Assembly (NCBI GenBank): GCA_018857735.1
Contig: JABMCL010000732.1
Location: 1,717,001-1,781,000, forward strand
DNA length: 64,000 bases
Source: Alviniconcha marisindica
Taxonomy: Eukaryota; Mollusca; Gastropoda; Provannidae
Reading direction: 5' to 3'
The notes below the pieces were generated by a model. It saw only the letters and a list, made by a program, of their open reading frames with translations, ran no database searches and was not told the DNA's origin. Shown in pieces: positions 10,511-22,400 of this stretch; within the stretch, counting starts at the first letter, position 1, and every line of letters begins with the position of its first letter. The position numbers and the translations under genes are program-made.

Positions 10511-12225
10511 ATCAGTTCATGTCAACAACAGAACCACGTGATCTACATGTGAACCATGAAGAACACACACACACACGCACACAAAACACATGACTCAGAT
10601 ATTACACCACGGATAAAAAAATTGAGTACAGTTTGTATGTTTTTCATTCATTCATTTTCTTCTTTTTGTACACTTGTGAACACAAACATATTTGCAAGGG
10701 TACAAACCTGCATCAATTGTCAGGTGCAACAAAAGAAGACATCAACACAGTTCTGCATGTCTGTACCACCAAGTATTTATACAGTATATCCTTTCTTTAG
10801 AAAAAATAATAAAAAAATAATCAAGTCTGAGAGAAAAACTGAAAATTTCAATATTCTCACAGCCAGTAACGTGACAGGTATTTGACAAGAGCAAATTAAT
10901 TCAGAGTCCCTGTGTCATTCCCTCCAACCATTTGGCAATGCCAATGGCCACAGTGGTGTTGTGTGCCCCATGCCCACAAGAAAAGAATATGTTCAATATA
11001 AAAAGCTCACAGCTGTCATGCACAAACTCAGGTATGAAAAAGCATCAACCTTTGGATCAAGAGTCTTGCTGGAAAATGTTCTTCCCCAACTCCCCATCCC
11101 TCCTGAGATTTTATGCATTACCACGTTCACATACACACAGCCTCTACTGGTGTTTTCCCACATTATATATATATAAAAAGAAGTAAATACTACACATGTA
11201 ATTAAAAGAAAGTGATATGTTATCCCGTAAATCCCCCAGAGACTTACTAAAATGTTAAATACAAAGAGGGGTGGGGGTGGGCATAGGCAATTTCTAAGGT
11301 GTCGCCATTTACAATTGTTCAAGGTTTAACATTCAAATGAAAATCGATTCTTTATTCAATGGCCTGAACGAAAAACCATTTCTCAGTCACTGAAACAGAC
11401 CCCCACTCCCAATCATTCCTCAGTCATTGAAACAGTACCCCCCCCCCCCAAACTTATTAGTCATTGAACTAGTACCCTCCCCCCCACCCCGATCATTTAC
11501 CAATAACTGAAGTAGTACACCCTTGCCCTGCCCCCCCCCCCCCAATCATTTACCAGCCAGAAATAGTACCCCCCCCCCAAAAAAAAAAAATCATTTACCA
11601 GCCATTGAAATTACCCACCCCACCCTTCAAAATTACTTTCCTTCCCCACTTCTTTTGAACACATTACACCTCTTCAGGAAAAGTAACTGCATAAGAACAA
11701 TACCAAAAACTGCCCCTCATAAGTAATGCATAAATAAGTTTGTAACCTCCCCCACCCTCCACCAATAAAAAAACAAAACAAACCCAAAGAAACAACCACA
11801 ACAAAACAAAAAATCAACAACAGGAAAAGCAAAATTACCAATGAACTGATTTCAATAGTTTTTTCGTGGGAGATGGGGAGAGTCTAGCTGACAGACTGAG
11901 ACTTTCTTCTTCGCAGTCTTTTCGATAAACTGCAGATGTGCAAGCACGCCTGTGCATATATGTACAGCAAAGAAAATGTAACCACAAAGAAACGAGACAA
12001 GCGCTGTCAACTAAGTCTTAACATCTTTGACCAACGCCAACCACGTCCTTTCGCTCCGCTGAAGTCGCTACATCACTATGAACAGAAGCTGCAAATCATC
12101 TTGTACTGCTAACAAAACGAGGGGAAAAAAAAATCTCAAAAATAATAAAATCTACAGCACCTTTGGTCAGTGTAATACTAATACAGTAACAACATCCACC
12201 ACCTACAGCAGTCGCTGCCTAGGAG
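10511..12225. other. A+T-rich stretch with C tracts
   Basis: No gene recognised. Between about 11395 and 11640 there is a run of loosely repeated blocks of the form 'aatcattta-ccagycattgaa-ta-ccccccccc', a degenerate tandem repeat with C homopolymers. The part right of about 11350 probably belongs to the ZC3H18 3' UTR. Confidence 0.4.
11352..11357 (-). terminator. Candidate poly(A) signal for ZC3H18
   Basis: Minus-strand AATAAA, the first canonical hexamer I find downstream of the ZC3H18 stop codon at 14393. This would give a 3' UTR of about 3 kb that includes the minisatellite at 12290-13030. Variant signals closer to the stop codon cannot be excluded. Confidence 0.3.
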
Positions 12226-12289
12226 CATGCCCTTGAAGGCAGGAAAAAGTGTGTTCCTATCTAGAAAGCAGGTAATACACCCAGAATGT

Positions 12290-13030
12290 TCTTATCCTGC
12301 GTGTGATATCCAGTGTGTGCTCCTATCCAGTGTATTCTTGTCCTGCATGTGCTCTTATCCAGTATGTTCTTGTCCTGTGAGTGTTCCTATCCAATGTATT
12401 CTTGTCCAAAGTGTGCTCCTATTCAGTGTATTCTTGTCCAGCATGAGCTCTTCTCCAGTGTATTCTTGTCCAAAGTGTGCTCCTATCCAATGTATTCTTG
12501 TCCAAAGCGTGCTCCCAAAGTATTCTTGTCCACTGTGTGCTCCTATCCAGTGTATTCTTGTCCAGCATGTGCTCCTATCCAGTGTATTCTTGTTTAGTGT
12601 GTGCTATTACCCAGAATGTGCTCCTATCCAGTGTGTTCTTGTCCTGCATGTGCTCTTATCCAGTGTGTTCTTGTCCTGCGAGTGTCCCTATCCAATGTAT
12701 TCTTGTCCAAAGTGTGCTCCTATCCAGTGTATCCTTGTCCACTGTGTGCTCCTATCCAGTGTATTCTTGTCCAGCATATGCTCTTATCCAGTGTATTCTT
12801 GTTTAGTGTGCGCTATTACCCAGAATGTGCTCCTATCCAGCGTGTACTCATACACAGTGTATCCCTTGTCCAGTGCGTGCTCCTATCCAATGTATTCTTA
12901 TCTAGTGTGTGTGCTCTTATCCAGTGTATTCTTGTTCACAGTGTGCTCCTATCCAGTGGGTTCTCTTATTGGAAAAAATGGTGTTTTTATCCACAGTGTG
13001 CTCTTGTCAAAACTTTGCGTTTCGGGAAAG
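12290..13030. repeat. Minisatellite array, unit about 30 bp
   Basis: About 24 tandem units of the form 'gtgctcctatccagtgtatt' plus 'cttgtccagt'. The unit length is a multiple of three and lacks a plus-strand stop, so long frames stay open in several phases. The frames have no non-repetitive domain. It lies in the likely ZC3H18 3' UTR. Confidence 0.93.
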
Positions 13031-14392
13031 TGTCCACAGCATACATATATATATATATATAAAGGACATCTTGTGATCCCTCAGAATGAAAAGAATGCAA
13101 ACCTATCTTGTGTTGAAATGCTACCAATGTGCTTTTACAAGACTGTTAAAGATCGACACTTTTTCTAAGGAGAATGCCCCAAGATGACCGTGTGTGGATG
13201 ACCGGATGTTAAAAATCCAATTATTTACTCAAAAGACAATGTACCAGCATATGTGATGCCATGGTTTGCAATCATTCAAGAAAGAAAGAAGGAAAAATCT
13301 CTGTTTTTAGTTATTACTAGCTGAATGTACCAATGACGGTTTCAAGGTCTAGTAAGAGACAGTTTTGTTGCTTGCAAACATCTTTATGTTTGTATTCATC
13401 ATGCTTGTCCTGTCAGTTCCTTCCAATCTTTTCACAAACCTTTTCTTCAGTTCCAACATGTGTGTATATGTTGTGTGTGTGTGTGTGTGTGCGTTGTGTG
13501 CATATGGGCATGTATTTGTGCATCCGACTCTTTGCCATCTTAATACGTGTGCGCGTATGTGTGCACTTAGGGCTATCTAAGGTTAAGCACGTTAAATGCC
13601 CATTATTATCATTATTATGTGTAAGCCTGCAGCCATTCTGATTAGGTTCTGCATCTCATGACCCTGCTGTTGGAGTGTGCTATTATCAGAGGTGCACACA
13701 GAGAACTGTTCTCAAGAGCTTTCAAACTGCAACAAATGTGTTCCCAGAGAAAAGTATGCCGAAGGCTGAAACATGCACCTACATAGTGACCACTGTGCAT
13801 GTGTGCTGGAGCCGAGTCTTATGGTAATTCCAATCAGACCAGTGTGTTAACGAGCATCTAATTTTGTATGACCCCACAACCTAGCAGGGACATGTAAGTA
13901 AACGTATGTACATCACAAACCCAACCGTTCAACTTGAATCAGAATGTAACATGGAAATGCACTCAGTGCCTACTATCTCAAGTTACACAGCATCACTCAT
14001 TCATTTCACATCATAAGCATACATGTCTGATAAAATAATGTTCATGGAACAATGAATTTTTATGAAGACTGAACCTGCACGGTCAACACAGTCAAACACC
14101 CATCCATTAATAATATATAAAAACAAAAAAACATACCGAGACATACAAAACTCTTTTAGCACTGACGTTCTCTGACATTACGAGGACGATTACATTTGCA
14201 GTGCAGGCTCTAATTTGGTACTTACACTAACTAAAATCCAACAATCTGCTTGGGAGACATGTCAAAGAAAAGACACCAGTAGACTAACTGACAAAGTAAC
14301 AATCTGTTTCCTCATAGAACTTTGATGCAGAAACAAGAAAACAACAACCTCAAAGTATGTACACCTGTACAAGCCTACAAAAGAGGCCTTCA
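13031..14392 (-). other. Probable ZC3H18 3' UTR
   Basis: Region directly downstream of the ZC3H18 stop codon, without another gene and without an earlier canonical minus-strand poly(A) signal. It includes a short (GT)n at 13470-13500. Assignment to the transcript is inference. Confidence 0.4.
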
Positions 14393-16450
14393 TCACTGCA
14401 TCTTCGCTTTCTTCCTGGCAATGGCATCCTCCACAGCCTTCAGCTGCTTCAACAGTTCCTCCCTTCTTGACGTTGTGCTCTTCTTGGCCTTGGCTGCCGC
14501 TGCAGCAGCGGAGGCACCTCCGGCTGGCATTGGCACTGCTGGTGCCGGAGGGGGAACTCCGGTGGGTGGGGGGACGGGTGGGGGAACTGTGGGTTTGCTG
14601 ACAGCAGGTGGTGGGTGGGTGGTTTTGACGGAGGGCGGGCGCGGCTTGGTGCTGGGGGCTTTGGTGGGGGAAGGAGGGAGGGGGATGGAGGCGGCCGTAG
14701 CAACAGGGAGGGAGGCGGGGGTGGCAGCGGTGCCAGACCGTGGCTGCCGCTCCAAGGGCGACTTAGCACGCTCACGTCCTGCCGATGGTTTGGCTGCTTT
14801 CTCTGCAATGAGTAAAATGTGGACATGTCACCTTACAGTCATATCAATCAATGTTGACACTTTACACCAAAGTCATATCAATCAATGTTGACACTTTACA
14901 CCAAAGACACATCAATCAATGCTGATACTCCAGACAACAGTCAGATCGACAAACGAAGGGAGCTAACTACCACTTGAAAGAGGTCACATGAACACAACAA
15001 AGACCTGAATCACCGACGGTAACTCTCACTTAGCATTCAGGAGAACACAAGGTACATAAATTCCACTAAAGGTGCATCACCCACAGTCATGAGCATTTAT
15101 CACTGTTGACATATCAATTGTTTCACCAACACTGACCACTGATGCCATAGTCCCACCAATCTATGTGGACGCTTCACACTACTCGCATCAAAACATGACG
15201 ATGCTTCCTGAAATGCCAGTGCAGGTTACCCACCTTAGGGCACTGCTAGGCAAGGCAAGAGTGGTAGGGTGGGGGGCTGGGGGTGTAGGGGTGGGGAGCA
15301 GGGGGAAGACCTACCTGAGGGCATTTTGACAGGGGAGGCAGGCATGGCGGGGCGCTTGGTGGGGGGCCCATCCCCAGCTTCTGTTGGTCGTCGCTTCAAG
15401 GGGGATGATGGTGCCACGCCTGGCTTGTCTGCTGGCTGCTGAAAGAGTTCACACACACTGTTCCATATCAGCTTGCCAGTAGAAGACAAAGATGCAAGAG
15501 GAAACTAAGATGAGTGTGTATGTGTGTGTGTGTGTGTGCATGCGTGTATGCATGTGTATTTGTGTGTGTGATGAAATGAACATATTCATATGCTTTTTGT
15601 AAGTGCCCCAGGCTCCTACAAGATGGGGCACCATAAATAACCTATTATTTTTATTATTATTAAGATACAGAAAGGAGTAACGAAACCAGTCTTAAGGGGA
15701 ACAAGGTGAAAGACACTGACTTCACATTCTGGATAACGTCTGTAAGGTCTCAACAGTAAAACACAATTGCGGGCAGTCTGTCAAGACAGTTGTCTGCAGA
15801 AACTTCACTTGGTAGACTATTTTGGCCCTCAATAACCTGCATGGACAAAGAACTGGCATCTGCCAAATCAGTTACAGAGCTGACAGTTCTATATAACTCA
15901 CCCTTTGACAGAGCTTTCTGCTATTTTTCCACTGACATGCATGCCTGCCATCAGTGGACTCAAGGAATAGCGACAAAATCAACCAACAAGGGAGTTAATT
16001 TGCACTCGAAATATGTAACCCAAGTACAAGGAACAGTGATCAAGGTCAAGACCAACCCTGGTAGGAGAGATGGCCACCTTCCTAACACAACATAATGTGA
16101 CGTTAAGTCTATCAGGACCAGCTCTGGTAGCAAGATATCCACCCTGCTAACAAGGCAGAATCCGATGTTAAAACTCAGGGCCAGCTCTGGTAGCTAAAAA
16201 GATACCCACCTTGCTAACACGACAGAATCTGATGTTAAAACTATCAGGGCAAGCTCTGGTAGCTGAAATGATACCCACCTTGCTCACGAGACTGAGTTTG
16301 ATGTTGGATTTGAGCCCAATCAGCTTCATGGGGTCTTTGGCTTTGGACTGCGAGGGTGGCGGGGGTCGGCTGCTCTGCTCTCTGTTGGGTCGCCCACCCA
16401 CGATGCCGCGTTCCCTTTCCATTCGCTCCGGTCGCTCCACTCTCTCAGGC
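14393..16450 (-). CDS. ZC3H18: ZC3H18 C-terminal exons (3 exons)
   Basis: Exons 16279..16450, 15315..15438 and 14393..14802. The first encodes 'ERPERMERERGIVGG' and 'LIGLKSNIKLSLVSK', the latter matching the 'IKLTLLNKA' segment of human ZC3H18. The second encodes 'SSPLKRRPTEAGDGPPTKRP'; its acceptor is a CAGCAG tandem, which allows a one-Gln variation. The third is Pro/Ala/Thr-rich and ends with the conserved coiled-coil-like helix and 'KKAKMQ' before the stop. The 16279 donor has been copied in tandem into the following intron. Confidence 0.9.
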
Positions 16451-19400
16451 CTGTGACAAGCAATGTGTGTTGCAACACCCCACTTCATGAAGAGGGTGGG
16501 AACCTTCACTTAAAGGGAACACCAAGCAAATAACCACCATGGGCCCTACTGACAGCAACAAATAAACTCACAGCATTTTTCTTGCAGTTGATTTATGCTC
16601 TAGTTTGTGAAAAACTGATTTTGAAAGTGGCAAGAATATGGTCACAAGTGTTGCCATTTTGTGTGTCAGTCACTCTGGGTCTGTGACATCATGGACACAG
16701 CTGGAACGTGTAGTAGATGTGAATATTATGTTATGAGCCAATCTCTGTTTGCTCCTCATTGGTAATGAGCAAACCAGCATGACTGAAGCAATGAGGAGTA
16801 TATAAACAAAAGGTGTGAACCACCAGACAAACCAGGTCAATGGAAAATGTGCACATTTCTAATGTTTTCAAACCAACTTGCATTTTTGTTTGTGGTCCCC
16901 CATAACCTTATCAAATGACTAACAGCAAAAGCTTTCCGTCAAAGGAAACATTTTCATATTAAAAAATCACAGCAACGGATTGTGTACAGCAACTATGCGT
17001 ACAGAGAAACACTATTCTTCGTGCACAAGCCATGCTGCCTTGTAGTTACAGAATGCTCTTGACCCTATTGTGCTTGTTCAGAAACGAAAAACTAATGGCA
17101 GGAAACAGTCTGAAGTCCCCTAAAAACCCTTCCTAACGCACCATGACAGTTACTGACTGCCCCGTTCTCACATGGTCTGATTGTAAACAACTGTCTGAAG
17201 AATCTCATGCCTGGTCTGAATTCTCCGTTCCAAACTAAGAATCTAGGTGCAGCCGAACCTGACGCAGCTCATTCCATGCACAAACAAAAGGAGTTGCCGA
17301 ACGCTTTACTCAATCCTGTTCCCTCACTGCAAAGATGGTGTGTATACACAATTCTGAATGTGCTACCCTGTTTTCAGACCTGTAGGAGGCAGGAGAGAAA
17401 GGGTGTAACTGGTGGCTTCACTTCTTAAGCCATTCTCTATAGGACAGGTAGAAAGAACTTTTCCCCGTACCTGGTCTGCTCCCGCTCTCTCTCAGCCCTC
17501 TCCATGCGATCGGGCCTCTCTGGACGATCAGGCCTCTCTGCACGATCGGGCCTCTCTGGGCGGTCCATTCTCTCCATGCGATCGGGCCTCTCTGGGCGAT
17601 CAGGCCGGTCCGGACGTTCAACCCTCTCCAAACGATCGGGCCTCTCTGGGCGATCGGGCCTCTCTGGGCGTGGCGGCCTATCAGCCCGTTCAGCGCGATC
17701 GGGCCTGTCTGGTTTGCCAGGCCGCTCTGGGCGCCCTGGGTGTGGCATACGGACAGGCTGGTCTGGACGACCAGGGAGGGGTGCACGGATGGGCGCGTCT
17801 GGTCGTTCAGCCGGAGGTCTGTCAGGGTGGCCATCAGGTCGACCATCAGGCCGACCGTCCAGACGAACATCTGGTCGACCATCCGGACGAGAATCGGGCC
17901 GAACATCGGGCCGACCCTCAGGTCGCGGGATTCGTCCAGGGCGGTCTCCAGGGGGCGCCGGAACACCAGCTCTGTGAGGCATGTGGTCTGATCGCCGTTT
18001 TCTGTCAACCCCAGGAGCTGCAACAAAACGAGGATGTCACTCACTGTCACAGTACAAGTAGTGACCCCTGTATGCTTGACTGGGATCAAAGTCTGGTGCT
18101 GCTCACGTCATCACGTACCTAGAGTGAGTGTATCGATGTAACTCTGAATGTCTTCAAACGATGCATGCGCCAGAACAAAGTTTTTACATCTCATTCTTGT
18201 CCCATATTGCAGTCCTGAACTGTGCAACTACCAGCACTATTATCAGGACCAACGCCACAGGAAGAGAGGCATTCTCTCACGTTGCCAGCAAGGTTTAGCC
18301 CCTGTAGTGGCGCTGCCTCCCTTCCGTTCCTCTGCCTGGTTTGTTTCATAGAGTTGGAGAGCAATTTTTGATTGCCACACTTCTTTAACACCAAGTTGTC
18401 TTTGGTCATTCAGAGAGGTACTAGCAGGAACTAGGATCCGAGGAGGTGAGGGGAGAGGGGAATTATACCTACTGGGATCCCAGGTGGTGAGGGGAAAGGG
18501 GAATTATACCTACTGGGATCCCAGGTGGTGAGGGGGGAGGGGAATTATACCTACTGGGATCCCAGGTGGTGAGGGGGGAGGGGAATTATACCTACTGGGA
18601 TCCCAGGTGGTGAGGAGAGAGGGGAATTATACCTACTGGGATCCCAGGTGGTGAGGGGAGAGGGGAATTATACCTAACTAACACTACACTGTCACCACCA
18701 GAATGATTTCTGCATTGAGGTGGGCAGCGATGAGAGCCATTTTAAGGCTTCATTAATCGTGACGGGCAAGGTCACAAGTCAGAGTCCATAAACCACAACT
18801 TTTGAAGGAAAAAGAGCTCAAACGGTGAACTGAAACAATCATGTCTACTTACCAGCCTAAATGCTTATCGCTAGGCCTAACCAGCTCGTATTTGAAACAA
18901 AAATCAGGTTTGAGGAAAATTTCTGCAGCAGGTTTCAGCGCAGCAATAGCAAATGATATAAGTAATGAGAATGATTTTGGTAATTTGGTTCATAAAATGT
19001 AAGGAAAGCAGGATTCAGCAATTAAAAACAAAACAACTCCCCATCACTCTAAAGTCAACACTGTTCAGTGGAGTGACTTCCCATACGGATATGGAGACCA
19101 GCGATTGCTCAGATGCAACAGAAATGAAGATGCCATTGACGTTCACAACAAATGAAGATGCCACCAATGTTCACTGTAAATGCATTGTTTTGCTTTTAAA
19201 ATGTTACAGTAACAGTGTCTTCTTTTATGTGCCATTTCTTTACTGGAGCACACAGCTCCTACTCCAAGGAAAACGCAGCAAACAACAAATTCAAACAAAA
19301 CCAGATACATGTACACTAATCCCTGGAAAGAAAGACAGCTCTTGTTTTGCATTGATATACTCTTGGATTAGTGTGCACACTTAAAGTTAGCCAATACCCT

Positions 19401-22400
19401 GGACATGTTCATGGATTAGTGGACACACTTACAGAAAGTTAGCTCATGTTCTGTACATATTCTTGGATTAGTGTGCACACTTAAAGTTAGCCAATACCCT
19501 GGACATGTTCATGGATTAGTGGACACACTTATAGAAAGTTAGCTCATGTTCTGTACATATTCTTGGATTAGTGTACATACTTTTAGGGGAACAGTGGTGT
19601 GGGGAGAGCTCAGTGGTAAATTGCCAGGCTCAAAACTGAAAGGTTTTGGATTCAAGTCCCGGCAGGGGCAACAGGAGAATTTTCTTCTCCAGGGTAAACT
19701 TTCTGTGCTGATTCTTATTTCGGTATTGGTTCCACCCCTGTGTTACTGCAGTAGCATGTAAAAGATCCTGGTTATTCTGCCAAAAGTGCTGGTGGCAGGT
19801 TACAGCTAAACACACATGCACCCTATGTGTGTGGTTTCAAATAAGGTGGTATTGTAAACCAGTTCACAGTTGTAGAGTGTTCCAAGAACGTGTGCTGAGC
19901 TACAGTGACCTGCTGTCATATTTTTCACAGTACAACTGAAACGCAGTCTGCGCCAGTGACAATGTACAATGCTGATGAGATGATTTAACAACCTGCAGGA
20001 AAAAAAGGAAAAGATCTTAATGGAAGCTGAAACACTCCCTTGAAGATCTGAGCATCTCTTGCTGCCAAGGTGTTACAAATACATACAAGTGCATGTATCC
20101 AAGAAGAAATATCAGGGTGCATTCCACCATCATTGCAAACAATGATGCGTACAGCACATATCACTTCAAAGAATGTTTGCAATACATGTACCGCTTTCAG
20201 TTACACAACATAATCCTGTGTTTTAGGAGAACAGCAGTTTGTGTGTGAACTGGTTACATAAAGATGCATAAAACAGGGTGGGTAAGTAAGTAAGTAACTG
20301 GCATGACAAATTCCAGACATCTCCCAGGCTTTTTCCACAAGATATTTGAAAAACGGTCCATGCCAAACTTAAACATATGCTTGTCCTAAATCACCTTCAC
20401 AAATTTGAAAATGTTGTCAACTGATGCATGGTGGTGTATTAGCATGATCTCTTTCCCAACATCAGTGTTCGTACTACTTTTTTTCCTGCTTAACAGAATG
20501 GCTCATCTTTTGCACAATTAATTTTCCTGGCCTTTCAGAAACAGAAAACATGATTTTGAAATGTTTTCCAGACCCCAAATTTAAGAGGTGTAGCTCCATT
20601 TCCCCATCCTTTTTCCAGGGCTTGAAAATGTCTTTGAAAATTTGAACGTTTTTGGTTGTTTGAGACTTTCAAAACTGTACAGTCCCAGATGAAAGTAAGA
20701 CAACATGTCAAACATGCTAGCTTCCCTCTGCTAGTCAACAGACTTCCTTCTCTGTGACAGTGATGAGAACTAACCTGAGATGACAGAGCAAACACCCCGC
20801 ATCTCTGTACCATTTAAAAACAACAACATTTCACCAATCAATGTATTGCTACAGCTCCAAGGAGGGAGGGAGGGATGGGGGAACCAAAGATTACAACAGA
20901 AAAGCCGGCAAGAGAAAACGACCCCCCGAATTTCCACAAAAGGACAGTGTCAAACAAAAACACAACACAGTAACAAAAACCAAACACTGGGGGGAAAGCA
21001 ACAGCAAAGTGCAAGCGGACGATGCCCCTTCCCTGTGCAGGGAAGATTTCTCACCTCTGGCTTGGGCTGGTTGCCGAGGTGGCTTGGTGGCATCTTTGTC
21101 TTTTTGTTTGACTGATGACAAAGAGAAACACTCATGTAGGGCCACACTGACTTCTGTGGCTGTCTACCTGCGCTAACGAGGGTCAAATCAAAGCAAGGAT
21201 CAACAGCATTCAGAACATCTTCACTAATTCAATTTTCTCTAAAAGGGCTAGGGTTGGTGTTGCGGACGACATCATCATTTCATGACAAATATGAAAATGT
21301 CAGGCTTTTTGTTGTTCTTTTACCTGCGAATCAAATGCACTGGGGCCAGTAGACCAGAGTTTAATTTGATGCCACAATGAAACAATCAGTCAAATCTAAA
21401 TACATACTCTGGAGAAAAACAACAACAACAACCCAAAACCACTTTCAATTACTCACCTGTTTTCTTCTTTGGAGAGGGTCCCCCCAGATCTCTGTAGAGG
21501 TTGTCAGAGTCGGCGCTGCCTGATGAATTAGATGAGGACGAGGAGGTGCGAGATGAAATGCTGCTTGCTGAATGCGACCTGGAGCGGGAGACTGAGCTCG
21601 CAGAGTGTGACCTTGCTGACCCAGAGCGTGACCTTGAGAAGGAACTGGAGGAGCCTGAGCGTGAACCAGAGCGTGACCTTGATCGACTAGACCCACTCGA
21701 GCTGGCGCTGTGTGCTTTTGGTTTTGGTCTGAAAACAAACAAAATTATCAGAGTAAGCAAAGGATAGGTAAGTAAGGAGAGCACAGATGTGGAGAGAGTA
21801 AGAGACAGAGAGGGGAAGGAGGGCACAGATGTGGAGAGAGTAAGCAAGAGATAGAGAGGGGAAGGAGGGCATAGATGAGGAGAGAGTAAGCAGGAGACAC
21901 ATAGGGGATGGTGGGCATAGATAGAGCGGTGGAGAGTAAGCAGGAGATAGGGGAAGGGGGGCACAGATGTGGGGAGAGTAAGCAAGGGATAGAGGGGAAG
22001 GAGGGCACAGATGTGGAGAGAGTAAATAGGAGAGGGGAAGGAGGGCATACATGTGGAGAGAGTAAGCTCGGGGTAGGGAGGGGAAGGAGGGCACAAATGT
22101 GGAGAGAGTAAGCAAGGGATAGAGATGGGACGGAGGGTACAGATTGGAGAGAGTAAGCAGGGGGCAGAGAGGGGAAGGAGGGCATAGATCTGGAGAGAGT
22201 AAGCAAGGGATGACGAGGGTAAGGAGGGCACAGATGTGGAGCACTCAAACTCAGAAACTTTAATACTCAAGGATAGCAATGTTAGGTCCATTCAGACCTA
22301 TCTAACAGCCAGTCCTTGCTGTACTACAAACACAAATAAACACGACTATACTACAAACAGATATTACAAGCATGAATAAGCAATTGATTAATGCAGTTTC

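Noticed and set aside
12227..13168. 313-codon plus-strand reading frame rich in Cys, Tyr, Pro and Ser
   Set aside because: It is the translation of the 30-bp minisatellite. Neighbouring frames of the same strand are open in parallel, and there is no non-repetitive domain, splice structure or start context.
17412..18122. Plus-strand frames of 236 and 157 codons over the ZC3H18 repeat exon
   Set aside because: They are antisense shadows of the 18-bp coding repeat. The minus-strand frame is fixed by splice phases on both sides and by conserved flanking exons.
21449..22291. 280-codon minus-strand frame
   Set aside because: Its last 90 codons are the true ZC3H18 exon 21457..21728; everything upstream is the 60-bp minisatellite in the intron, separated by a good acceptor.
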